Positions 56,129 to 64,000 of a stretch of 64,000 nucleotides of DNA are shown piece by piece (position 1 is the first letter of the stretch; every line of letters begins with the position of its first letter). A model generated the notes under the pieces. The model did no database searches. It saw nothing but the letters and a program-made list of their open reading frames with translations, and was not told the DNA's origin. Source of the stretch: Coriobacteriales bacterium OH1046 (lineage in GTDB: Bacteria > Actinomycetota > Coriobacteriia > Coriobacteriales > Atopobiaceae); assembly GCA_004010535.1 (NCBI GenBank), contig RQYE01000001.1:248001-312000 (forward strand). The letters are read 5' to 3'. The translations under genes were made by a program, and so were the position numbers.

Positions 56129-56923
56129 CTAGAGAATCTCGACTGTTCGCAATGCTCTTGCCGAGAAGGCAAGGATTACGGCAAGCACGACTGCGAGGTA
56201 GAGAAAAGACCACCAGAGCGTGGGACCGCCCGCAAAGCCGGCAAGCGTTTCCGAGAGCCCTTGGCACGCATGCCATGCAAGAATCCCCTGCGTTGAGGGA
56301 AGGAACATGGACAACGTCGCAGCCAGTTCGATAGGGGCGTTTCCCAGTGCCGCGAGCGTGGCGGCATGCGCGCCGAAAACGATGGAGAAAGCACCGACCT
56401 CCCCCGCTTTCAGCGCAAGCAGATTGATGAGCAGGGCGAGCACTGCCACAAGCAGCCCTTCCACGAGAGAAGACCAGAGCGACACCATGAATGCAACGCC
56501 CAGATGCACTGCATCGGACAGCACGGCAAGCACCGCGCTGCTCGACAGGTTTCCCATCCAGACAAACGCAATCGAGAGCAGCGCGAGGTGGAGAAGCCTA
56601 AAAAGCAGCCAGGATTCCTTGGAGGTGCAGCGATATGCTACAAGCGGCCCCTCCTCGTGGAGAACCTCGCCGAGACAGCCGGCCATGGCAAGACACCATG
56701 AGGCCAAGGGAAGCAGCGACATCAGCATCGATAAAAAGGAAGGATGCGCTTGGGGTACGAACACGCTTCCGGCAACAATAAAGAGCAGCGTCGTCATCCC
56801 TCCCGAGCTCATGAAGACGACGAGAAGCACCTGAACAGCCGCGCACCCTAGGCTGCGAAGCAGCCAGTCCCTCCTGATCGGCAGGCGCGGAAGGGCGAGG
56901 TTCTTGGTCGTTTGTTTCCTCAT
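56129..56923 (-). CDS. Membrane protein, ABC-2 permease-like (first of three)
   Basis: The 264-residue product from ATG 56923 (MRKQTTKNLALPRL) has six membrane helices in an ABC-2-like spacing, with an amphipathic start and large helices such as VQVLLVVFMSSGGMTTLLFI. It ends with ARALRTVEIL. The start overlaps the stop of the preceding gene, giving translational coupling. It has no recognisable family, but its order before the ATPase gene fits a permease subunit. Confidence 0.65.
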   Translation of the reverse strand: MRKQTTKNLALPRLPIRRDWLLRSLGCAAVQVLLVVFMSSGGMTTLLFIVAGSVFVPQAHPSFLSMLMSLLPLASWCLAMAGCLGEVLHEEGPLVAYRCTSKESWLLFRLLHLALLSIAFVWMGNLSSSAVLAVLSDAVHLGVAFMVSLWSSLVEGLLVAVLALLINLLALKAGEVGAFSIVFGAHAATLAALGNAPIELAATLSMFLPSTQGILAWHACQGLSETLAGFAGGPTLWWSFLYLAVVLAVILAFSARALRTVEIL

Positions 56924-56924
56924 C

Positions 56925-57644
56925 TCAAGCAGCCTCGTTACCAAGAAAATCGGCCCGTCTCGCCGCCTCGCAGCCCAGAAGCGCACCTGCCACGACAAGC
57001 GCGAGAAGCCTCAAGGCAGCAGCTGCAAGCGAGCCCTTGCCCGTAAGACCGCTGATATCCGCAAGACGCCATCCGATGAAGAAGGTCATGCCCTCATCCT
57101 TGAGAAAGAAGCTCAGGAGGTAGTCAAACGAACCGTACGCGAGCGCAGCCACAACCGACCCCACGACAGAGCGGCTGACAAGCCAGCAGAACAGGAGCAC
57201 TTCGGCACATACAAGGTGGAACAGCGAGAGGAGCGCAAGCTCAAGGGAGAAAAAGGAGACCCAGCCTCCAAGGGTATAGCTGTGATCTGATCGGGCGAGA
57301 ACGATGAGAAGCCCAGACAACACAATCGCTAGGGAGAATATCACGGCTCTTATCGAAAGCCTTGCAAGGGCATGGAGGACGCATCTCGTCCGCATTCCCC
57401 GCCTCAACGCAACCTGAACGGAGAGGGCGTTCTCAACGATATCCCAGGAGAAGAGCGTCCAAAGAGGCAGCAACGCAAAAGTCGAGATGCTCGCATCGGT
57501 TGTCCGGGAAAAATCGCTGGGGAGAACCCCAAGCGGGGAAAAAGACTCGGCATGGAGCGTCAGAAGCTGAAGCACCCTGATTGCCGATAGGACCAGGAGA
57601 ACGCCCAGCCCCGTAAGCATCCCCTGAGCTTTTTTCCCGCTCAT
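56925..57644 (-). CDS. Membrane protein of the ABC locus (second of three)
   Basis: The 239-residue product has six membrane helices. It begins MSGKKAQGMLTGLGVLLVL and ends with a basic tail (CEAARRADFLGNEAA). It overlaps both neighbours by a few bases. It is a paralogue-like partner of the adjacent membrane proteins in topology but not obviously in sequence. Probably a permease subunit. Confidence 0.6.
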   Translation of the reverse strand: MSGKKAQGMLTGLGVLLVLSAIRVLQLLTLHAESFSPLGVLPSDFSRTTDASISTFALLPLWTLFSWDIVENALSVQVALRRGMRTRCVLHALARLSIRAVIFSLAIVLSGLLIVLARSDHSYTLGGWVSFFSLELALLSLFHLVCAEVLLFCWLVSRSVVGSVVAALAYGSFDYLLSFFLKDEGMTFFIGWRLADISGLTGKGSLAAAALRLLALVVAGALLGCEAARRADFLGNEAA

Positions 57645-58498
57645 AACAGGACGTCCCTTTTCAAGATAAGGGATAGCGCAATGGCTGCAACCGCACCTGT
57701 GGCAACGACGAGAGGGCTCAGGACAAAGAACGGGAGGCTTCCCTCAACACCCCAGCTCACGGATAGCCCAACGTAGGTTCCGGGGTTCACCGCTGAAGGC
57801 AAAAGAGCGCTGAACAGGAGAAATACGATTGTAGGGCATCCAAGCACAAGCACCCTTCCCTTGCGCACATAAAGGGAAACGGCATACGAGCAGAGCGCCA
57901 TCGCCGCCGCCCAAAAGGCGTCGTAAAAACAGAACATAAGGTTGTACAGATAGCGATCGTTGAAGAACACGGACGAGAGCATCATCGAGTCGTATGCGGT
58001 GCCCCATCCTCCCAGATACGATGCGGGTGTATTGAATCCCTGCGCGAAGGCATCCTGGCCAGCCGCGACGGGAAAGGCTAAGAATCCCAACATCTGCGAC
58101 ACGAACAGGGGAATCAGAACAGCAACGAATGCTGCAACAAACGAGACGATGGCACCAGAAACCACATAACGCACGGTCCCCGACCTTTGCGCCAGACATA
58201 CGCTGCGATTGCGGGCCTTATCCATATAAAAGCAGTCCGAGGCAGCGGCGGATGAGATGGGAAACATAAGGAAGAAGAGGTACATACCGTATAGCGACGT
58301 TCCCATGCTCCCGTGGTTGCCCGACCATGCAACAGCCGCAGAAGGAATCTCTCCCACATCATGACCCCAGAACGAGAGGCAGGTCTGGACAAAGCAGATG
58401 ACCATGATGATGAGGGAAACAAGGAGTCCCACACGAAATACCTTCGAGCTGAAGACTCTTGAGAGACGGATGTGGAGAATGTCATTGCCTCTCGCCAT
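57641..58498 (-). CDS. Membrane protein of the ABC locus (third of three)
   Basis: The 285-residue product has six or seven membrane helices, a basic N-terminus (RLSRVFSSKVFRVGLLVSLI), and a conserved-looking outside loop after the first helix (GEIPSAAVAWSGNHGS) that is typical of large extracellular loops in ABC-2-like proteins. It starts the membrane part of the operon, 57 nt after the interrupted secreted-protein gene. Confidence 0.6.
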   Translation of the reverse strand: MARGNDILHIRLSRVFSSKVFRVGLLVSLIIMVICFVQTCLSFWGHDVGEIPSAAVAWSGNHGSMGTSLYGMYLFFLMFPISSAAASDCFYMDKARNRSVCLAQRSGTVRYVVSGAIVSFVAAFVAVLIPLFVSQMLGFLAFPVAAGQDAFAQGFNTPASYLGGWGTAYDSMMLSSVFFNDRYLYNLMFCFYDAFWAAAMALCSYAVSLYVRKGRVLVLGCPTIVFLLFSALLPSAVNPGTYVGLSVSWGVEGSLPFFVLSPLVVATGAVAAIALSLILKRDVLL

Positions 58499-58554
58499 GT
58501 CATGGCCCCTCGCGGCGGAATGGGAGAGAACGTGGTTCTCTCCCCTAGTTAGAA

Positions 58555-58944
58555 CTAGTTATTGAAGTATACATCACCGCTGATTGTGTCAGTCGACGGG
58601 CCATATCCGTACTGATGAGCGTGAAGGACTACGGTACCCGACGTTGAGCTATTGTAGTAAGAAGACCCTTTGCTCTGACCGACATGCACATCGACAGAAT
58701 ACGAGCATTGGGTGCCATTCTTTGTAACCCAGAAGTTTGCACCATTCTGGGAGCTGCTTGACACTGAGATAAGCGCACTCCCCGACCCGTAGTTCTTCGT
58801 GCCGCTCCTTACGGTTACATCTTCCCACTAAGGCCCAAGCGTGACGTTAGTAAACGACAGGGCAAGCGCGGGAGCGGCAAAAGAAAGCGCCAGCGCAATA
58901 GCAGCGAGCGCTCCTAACAGCCTCCTCTTTGGCGGTGCGATCAT
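58555..58944 (-). pseudogene. Small secreted protein interrupted by an in-frame TAG
   Basis: From ATG 58944 (ribosome-binding site aaggagg) the frame gives a 30-residue signal peptide (KRRLLGALAAIALALSFAAP) and LSFTNVTLGP, then TAG at 58828-58830 in codon 39. The same frame then continues for 90 sensible residues, WEDVTVRSGTKNYGSG to DTISGDVYFNN, with one Cys and a Ser/Tyr/Gly-rich beta pattern. A single C-to-T change from CAG would produce the stop. It is either a recent nonsense mutation or read through. It belongs to the same locus as the secreted protein at 59050. Confidence 0.7.
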
Positions 58945-59049
58945 AAGTTTTCCTCCTTAAAATGAACTGAGCATGATTGCAGTTGTTGGCGAAATCCGTA
59001 AAAGACGCTTATCCCCCATTGTGAGAAGATAGATTCTCATGCAAGCCAC

Positions 59050-59502
59050 CTACCAGCTATACATGACAACGTTAGAAAGCGTGATGGTTTCGTTCAGGCT
59101 GCAATACATCCGGAAGAAATAGGTGCCTGAACCAACATTGTTCCAAACCACATTGCTGAAACCATTCGTTTTTGCCCATGCGGAACCTATGACCTGCCCG
59201 CCTCTGACAAGCTGAACGGTAAAGAATCCACTCGACGAACATACGGCGGTGAATTCAATGCCCACGGTATTCCCGTTATAGTGCCTTGCGGCCGTCTGAT
59301 AGCTGCCAATAAAGCTGAAGCTCATACCATCCCTAGGACTGGGTGAGGAAAGAGTGGCTACCCCGGGCAGCTCATAGAGCACCATCGTCATCTCATTGCC
59401 AGCTCCTGAGGCAAATGCGTAGCCGGGGCTTATTAGGAGCGGCACCGCGAACAGCAACAGCGACATTCGCATGAAAGCATACGTTCGCCTTTTCCTGTCC
59501 AT
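59050..59502 (-). CDS. Small secreted beta-rich protein
   Basis: The 150-residue product has a signal peptide (MRMSLLLFAVPLLISPGYAFAS) and a mature domain of about 115 residues, rich in Ser, Gly, Asn and aromatic residues, with two cysteines (AVCSSSG, MYCSLN). It resembles the interrupted secreted protein downstream in size, composition and beta-strand pattern but not in clear sequence identity. The ATG at 59502 has better spacing from gacgggat than the one at 59511. Bacteriocin-like or surface functions are conceivable; nothing is demonstrated. Confidence 0.6.
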   Translation of the reverse strand: MDRKRRTYAFMRMSLLLFAVPLLISPGYAFASGAGNEMTMVLYELPGVATLSSPSPRDGMSFSFIGSYQTAARHYNGNTVGIEFTAVCSSSGFFTVQLVRGGQVIGSAWAKTNGFSNVVWNNVGSGTYFFRMYCSLNETITLSNVVMYSW

Positions 59503-59598
59503 AATCGGCATCCCGTCTCATCATCGATGAGCCGACATTAGCCAATCTGTTGGAATCCGTCTGTAGCGATGCGGATGACAAGCTGCCCTACGTGCAGA

Positions 59599-61542
59599 TT
59601 AGCCTTGTAATCCGAGATACTTCTGCAGCTCAGAGTGAGTGCTGATACACAAGGCCTTGTATGTACGGATCCGATATGTTTTGACGGTACTCGGTGCAAC
59701 GTAGCGCAATCGAACAATCTCGTTCTGCCCCAAGCCCCTCGCAAGGTCGAGGGCAACCGTTGCCTGAAGGCCGGTGATGCCGGCAGAAGTAAGTTTGGCG
59801 AGCGCATCGGAATCGACGGTCCGTCTGCGTTGCGACTGGATGAACTTATATATCTCAAGCCCAGCTACAACCGAGCAGAAGACGAGAGAAGAAAGGCAAA
59901 TGATATTATTCATCGGGATATACAGGTCGAGGATGGTCCACTGTGGAAGCCAGAACACCGCATAATTGGACACTCCAAGGGACGCGATGAAGCCCAAGGC
60001 TGCAAGAATGTGGATTGAATAACGTCGAATCGCTTCATCACAGTATTCAAGCGCACAAATGGCAAAGCCTTGCAATCCGTTTACATTTTGAGCACCTTGT
60101 CCTGAGATGGCTGTTTGGGCGATAAGGGAAAGAAGCAGGATTGCAACGGCCAAGACCCTGTAGGGAAGCCCAAACCACCATGCGTTGAAGATGATATAGC
60201 AAGGCGCGAAAAATGCGGCAGCATCGAGCAGCCCCCCGTAGGAGGGACTTCTCTCAAGCGATTGCTCTTCACAGCAACTGCTTGGAAGGAGAGCGCCGCC
60301 CAAGCCTAACAGCACGACGGCGATCAGAGAGGCTAGATATGGCTCACCGGCAAGCATGGGCTGCCCATCCGCGTTAAGCAACCCGGGTGCCCTCGAAAAA
60401 AGAAGGAATGCGATAGAGGTGATAAGCCAGAGTCCCCCCACGATAGCTTTGCGACCGGTAGTTAGATGGCTCGCGAATCCGATACTGCTGCTTTCGGAAG
60501 AAGCTTTGTAGCGTTCCTCATCTGCAATCCTCATGAGATCTTCCATGTCGCAAACCTGGAGCTTCTGATACGCTCTCGCCCTAAATGAGGAGACCGTAGA
60601 AGGCGCAAGAGACAATTCGTCGGCAAGCGTGCGCGCGCTCTTCCCCCTTAGCGTGCCCATCACAACGCTCCGCTCACGATCGGAAAGCCTGGAACCTGCC
60701 CTAGTTTCCATCTGCACGATAAGTGCTTCAGCCTCGGGCAGGTCTTGCGACTCTCCATCATCAGAAGACGGATCCGATTGTTCATCAATCTTTCTCCTGC
60801 GAAGGTATTCGACAAGAGTCCAAACGATCACACAAAGCGCGAAGACGACTGGAAGCGCATAGGGAAAAGGACTCAAACCAATCTCCGACTGCAAAGAAAT
60901 ATCGAAAAAGCACTTCTCGGCAACCCTAAACGCAAGGAAGCCGCAGCACCACAGCGACGGATCACCAGGAGCGATTGTCAGCCGATTGATGGCTGCATAG
61001 AGGAGCACACCCACGGCAATGCAGAGCAATACAGACGCCGCAAGATTCTCTCCTGCCATCTCCGCTGCGATATGCACGGGGATGGGCAGCAGAGCGCCAG
61101 CGCACAGAGCGAGGGGATGCCGTGCTGCGCCTCGCTCCCATTGCCCTCTCAGGCACATGCCCCACGCAAAGAATGTCCATATGGTGAGAACCCATTCAAG
61201 CATCTGCTGGATCGTAATAACTTCTGGCTTCTCTGAAAGCAACTGGCCATTAGGAGAATACAAGTTGATGGCGATGACGGAAAGCTCGGACAGAATCAAG
61301 GCGTAAGTCGCAACCATGCCGCTCATTGATAGCGTCTTGCGATGAGCCTCAGGCAAGCCAGCCGTATGTGAATCGAGAAGGGGCGCAACTGCGATGACCA
61401 AAACCAACGCAACGGCCATAGGGCCATATGACACGCTAAAGGGACGGACCTTCAGGAGAGAATCCAATGCCGGATGGGGCATCGCGAATAGAATCGCTCC
61501 CCAGAACACCAGCGCCCTGCGGGTCTCACGGAAGGCGGCCAT
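59599..61542 (-). CDS. Membrane regulator with two LuxR-type HTH domains
   Basis: The 647-residue product is two fused units of the membrane-LuxR type found in Coriobacteria. Unit 1 has about seven membrane helices (residues 10-245) and an HTH at 285-340 (RLSDRERSVVMGTLRGKSA, RTLADELSLAPSTVSSFRAR). Unit 2 has about six helices (360-570) and a C-terminal HTH at about 588-645 (LTSAGITGLQATVALDLARG, VAPSTVKTYRIRTYKAL). The start at 61542 follows tggagatg; a longer frame to 61656 is less likely. It lies upstream of and co-directional with the secreted proteins and the ABC locus and may regulate them. Confidence 0.85.
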   Translation of the reverse strand: MAAFRETRRALVFWGAILFAMPHPALDSLLKVRPFSVSYGPMAVALVLVIAVAPLLDSHTAGLPEAHRKTLSMSGMVATYALILSELSVIAINLYSPNGQLLSEKPEVITIQQMLEWVLTIWTFFAWGMCLRGQWERGAARHPLALCAGALLPIPVHIAAEMAGENLAASVLLCIAVGVLLYAAINRLTIAPGDPSLWCCGFLAFRVAEKCFFDISLQSEIGLSPFPYALPVVFALCVIVWTLVEYLRRRKIDEQSDPSSDDGESQDLPEAEALIVQMETRAGSRLSDRERSVVMGTLRGKSARTLADELSLAPSTVSSFRARAYQKLQVCDMEDLMRIADEERYKASSESSSIGFASHLTTGRKAIVGGLWLITSIAFLLFSRAPGLLNADGQPMLAGEPYLASLIAVVLLGLGGALLPSSCCEEQSLERSPSYGGLLDAAAFFAPCYIIFNAWWFGLPYRVLAVAILLLSLIAQTAISGQGAQNVNGLQGFAICALEYCDEAIRRYSIHILAALGFIASLGVSNYAVFWLPQWTILDLYIPMNNIICLSSLVFCSVVAGLEIYKFIQSQRRRTVDSDALAKLTSAGITGLQATVALDLARGLGQNEIVRLRYVAPSTVKTYRIRTYKALCISTHSELQKYLGLQG

Positions 61543-61711
61543 GCGCTCATCTCCAAACAGGTAGATGCCTTGCAAGGTGGGCGGATAGCGAACGGTACCG
61601 AGAAACTGCGGGCAGCTCCCAAGACAGAACCCGGCCCCGAGAGAAGCATAACGCAAAGCGTTCTCAGAGGGACCGGGACGGGAAGACTACCCGGGGAACG
61701 TTCAGACAGCT

Positions 61712-63316
61712 CTACTGCGCCAGCGGCTTAGGGCCCGCAGCGCGGATCGCGGGATCCATGCCCGGATGGCGCTTCTCGGCATTCTCCTCGAACATGCGGG
61801 CCAGCTCATCGGCCGCCTGGTCGTAGGAATCGCCATCCGACCAGGTGCTCCTGGGATCGAGCAGGTTGGAGGGCACGCCGGGGCATGAGGTCGGGACATC
61901 GACGTTGAAGCGGTCGTCATGCACGAACTCGCACTCATCGATGATGCCCGACTGGCAGGCGTCCACCATCTTGCGGGTATAGGCGAGCTTCATGCGGCTG
62001 CCCACACCGTAGGGTCCGCCGGTCCAGCCCGTGTTGACGAGATAGACGCGCGTGCCGCCGCGCTCGATGCGCTCGCCGAGCATCTGCGCGTAGATGTTGG
62101 GGTCGAGCGGCATGAACGGCTCGCCGAAAAGCGACGAGAACGTGGGCTTGGGCTCCTTGATGCCGCGCTCCGTGCCGGCGATCTTGGAGGTGAAACCGGT
62201 GATGAAATGGTACATCGCGGCATCGGTATCGAGCTTGGAGACGGGCGGGAGCACGCCGAAGGCATCGGCGGTGAGGAAGATGACGACATCGGGGATGCGC
62301 TTGGCACGCCCGGCGGCGACGGCGTTGGGGATGTACTCGACCGGATAGGCCGTGCGGCCGTTCTCGGTGAGGCTGTCGTCGAAGTAGTCGGCGAGACGGG
62401 TCTCGGGATCGATCACGACGTTCTCGCAGATAGCGCCGAAGCGGATCGCGTTCACGATCTGGGGCTCGGTCTCGGGCGTGATGCTGATGGTCTTGGCATA
62501 GCAGCCGCCCTCGATGTTGAAGACGGCATCATCGGCCCAACCGTGCTCGTCGTCGCCGATGAGCATGCGGTCCTCGGCGGCGGACAGCGTGGTCTTGCCC
62601 GTGCCGGAGAGGCCGAAGAAGACCGTGGTGCCGTGGCTGCGCGGGTTCATGTTGCACGAGCAGTGCATGGGCAGCACGTTGTTCTCGACGGGCAGCAGGT
62701 AGTTCATGAACGAGAAGATCGACTTCTTGATCTCGCCGTTGTACTGGGTGCCCACGACGAGGATGATGCGCTCCTGGAAGTTGATGATGACGGCGCATTC
62801 GGAATTGGTGCCGTGGACGCGCGGATCGAGCTTGAGCCGGGGTGCCGCCAGCACGACGAAATCGGCCATGCCGAAATCGACGAGCTCGTCCTTGGTGGGG
62901 CGCACGAGCATCTGATGGACGAAGAGGGCCTGGCTGGCCATCTCGCATACGGCGAGGACCTTGCGCGAGAAGCGGCGGTCGGCGCCGGCGATGCCATGGA
63001 CGATGTAGACGCGGCGCTCGGAGAGATAGGCCACGACCTCCTCGCGGATCTTCTGGTAGCGCGCGATGGAGATGGGCTTGTTGACGCCGCCCCAGGCGAT
63101 GTTCTCGTGCACGTCCGGGGTATCCACGATGAAGCGGTCCTCGGGGCTGCGGCCCGTGTAGCTCCCGGTGGTGACGGCAAGGCATCCGGTGCTGGTGAGC
63201 GTGCCCTCGTTCCTCTCGACCGCCATCTCGATGAGCTTCGCCGGACTTGCATCGACGGTGCATTTGTCATCGGTGTGGGCGATCCCATACATCTGGAGCT
63301 CGGCGTTGACTGCCAT
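61712..63316 (-). CDS. pckA: Phosphoenolpyruvate carboxykinase (ATP)
   Basis: Interconverts oxaloacetate and PEP with ADP/ATP. In fermenting anaerobes it usually runs toward oxaloacetate. The 534-residue product from ATG 63316 has GRSPEDRFIVDTPD, the kinase P-loop GLSGTGKTTLS, the metal and substrate site DDEHGW, and RFGAICENVV; C-terminal segments include TGFTSKIAGTERG and NTGWTGGPYG. The ribosome-binding site is gggaggtag. The PEP made or used links to the shikimate pathway in this window. Confidence 0.96.
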   Translation of the reverse strand: MAVNAELQMYGIAHTDDKCTVDASPAKLIEMAVERNEGTLTSTGCLAVTTGSYTGRSPEDRFIVDTPDVHENIAWGGVNKPISIARYQKIREEVVAYLSERRVYIVHGIAGADRRFSRKVLAVCEMASQALFVHQMLVRPTKDELVDFGMADFVVLAAPRLKLDPRVHGTNSECAVIINFQERIILVVGTQYNGEIKKSIFSFMNYLLPVENNVLPMHCSCNMNPRSHGTTVFFGLSGTGKTTLSAAEDRMLIGDDEHGWADDAVFNIEGGCYAKTISITPETEPQIVNAIRFGAICENVVIDPETRLADYFDDSLTENGRTAYPVEYIPNAVAAGRAKRIPDVVIFLTADAFGVLPPVSKLDTDAAMYHFITGFTSKIAGTERGIKEPKPTFSSLFGEPFMPLDPNIYAQMLGERIERGGTRVYLVNTGWTGGPYGVGSRMKLAYTRKMVDACQSGIIDECEFVHDDRFNVDVPTSCPGVPSNLLDPRSTWSDGDSYDQAADELARMFEENAEKRHPGMDPAIRAAGPKPLAQ

Positions 63317-63535
63317 ATCTACCTCCCGCTTCGCTGCTGCGCCAGCCGTCTCGATACCTGATCCAACAGTGTCTATCGTACGCAGTGCGTCTGCTGGTCG
63401 AAGAAGAATTAACAATATCCCCGCTCGAATTAACCCGTCCGAATCACAACTTCTCAATACGCTCATGATTCGATGGAGGTGCGTGGGGTATCCTCTTAGC
63501 GAAACGAAGCACGCTGTCGGGGGAGGCGGAACACG

Positions 63536-64000
63536 ATGGAGCTTGCCGTCCGCATGGGCACGATCGGCGATGCCGCCGCCGCAGTCGAGATCCTCGACGC
63601 TGCGCGCCGTTTCATGCGCGAGAACGGCAACGCGACGCAGTGGGCCGGCAACTACCCTGCACTCGATGACGTGCTCGCAGACATAGGGCATGACGCGTTC
63701 ATGGTCTGCGAGGATACCGGGACGGGCGAGATCGTCGCCACCTTCTGCATGCAGACCCGGCCCGAGCACACCTATACCGAGATCTTCGAAGGAGCTTGGA
63801 TCGACCAGATGCCCTACGGCACGATCCACCGGCTCGCCTCGAAATACCACGGGCAGGGTATCGGGATGCACTGCCTCAGGTGGGCGCAGGAGCACTTCGG
63901 CACGCTGCGGATCGACACCCATGCCGACAACAAGCCCATGCAAGCCGTCCTCGGGCGGGCAGGCTTCGTCCGCTGCGGCATCATCTACGTGGAAGACGGC
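63536..64000 (+). CDS. GNAT-family N-acetyltransferase (partial, runs off right edge)
   Basis: The first 155 codons are visible. It begins MELAVRMGTIGDAAAAVEIL and has the middle strands of the GNAT fold (IVATFCMQT), the acetyl-CoA motif region ASKYHGQGIGMHCLRWAQEH, and the late segment ADNKPMQAVLGRAGFVRCG. The ribosome-binding site is gggaggcgg. It is divergent from pckA across 219 nt. Substrate not predictable. Confidence 0.85.
   Translation, partial: MELAVRMGTIGDAAAAVEILDAARRFMRENGNATQWAGNYPALDDVLADIGHDAFMVCEDTGTGEIVATFCMQTRPEHTYTEIFEGAWIDQMPYGTIHRLASKYHGQGIGMHCLRWAQEHFGTLRIDTHADNKPMQAVLGRAGFVRCGIIYVEDG

Noticed and set aside
58555-59502. Lactococcin 972-type bacteriocin system
   Set aside because: The secreted proteins are superficially similar in size and composition, but the large DUF1430-type permease of that system is absent and no sequence match can be claimed.

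Overview
The window is a 64 kb chromosomal stretch of a high-GC, Gram-positive-type bacterium. The elongasome genes, the shikimate and arginine-deiminase gene content, pckA and pta, a membrane-embedded LuxR-type regulator, and codon use dominated by G/C third positions fit the Coriobacteriia best (Collinsella-like). This assignment is inference from content, not from a marker gene.

Layout. 1-14.4 kb (minus strand): cell-shape cluster mreB-mreC-mreD-mrdA-rodA (rodA cut by the left edge), a TPR membrane protein, a cyclophilin, a zinc-ribbon membrane protein, aconitase, a P-type cation ATPase and a small secreted protein. A tRNA-Arg(CCG) lies at 14.7 kb. 14.9-22.7 kb (plus): a tight aromatic amino-acid operon, aroF-tyrA-aroB-aroA-aroC-pheA-aroE/aroK (the last two fused). 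22.7-33.5 kb: a visibly AT-richer accessory island. It is bounded by two 119-bp direct copies of the 3' end of aroK and separates the operon from its last gene, aroQ. 33.8-41.5 kb: a PTS-EIIB/AroQ fusion, 5-formyl-THF cyclo-ligase, a YgjP-type metalloprotease, trpS, the arginine deiminase and ornithine carbamoyltransferase pair, and an RlmD-type rRNA methyltransferase. 41.5-46.7 kb: a patch of horizontally acquired or decaying genes (GrpB, hydrolase and methyltransferase fragments, membrane proteins). 47-54.4 kb: YhfC-type and other membrane proteins, ferredoxin, Maf, a P1-family peptidase, a galactofuranose/glycosyltransferase pair (glf plus GT2) and pta. 54.6-61.5 kb (minus): an uncharacterised locus of a double-HTH membrane LuxR regulator, two small secreted proteins, three membrane proteins, an ABC ATPase and an anchored extracytoplasmic protein. 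61.7-64 kb: pckA and a GNAT gene cut by the right edge.

The most interesting part is the island, which carries two separate radical-SAM peptide modules. Module A (plus strand, 23.8-25.9 kb) is a radical SAM/SPASM protein, a 28-codon peptide gene with a strong ribosome-binding site, a DUF2975-like membrane protein and a Cro-type regulator. A LysR gene is transcribed divergently from it. Module B (minus strand, 33.05 to 27.7 kb) starts with an unlisted 50-codon Cys/Gly/Ala-rich peptide gene. A hairpin follows, then a radical SAM/SPASM maturase, a second SPASM protein that has lost the radical-SAM cysteine motif, an ABC exporter pair and three small accessory genes. This has the layout of a ribosomally made, radical-SAM-modified peptide (sactipeptide or ranthipeptide-like, or the clostridial Cys-rich peptide class). 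Between the modules lie a decayed ABC transporter and the end of an IS21-family element. No integrase gene is visible in the island.

Other notable features are the EIIB-AroQ fusion, a regulator with two LuxR HTH domains, three long perfect inverted repeats in intergenic regions, a 46-bp tandem duplication that makes a 14-codon upstream ORF, and a secreted protein interrupted by an in-frame TAG.
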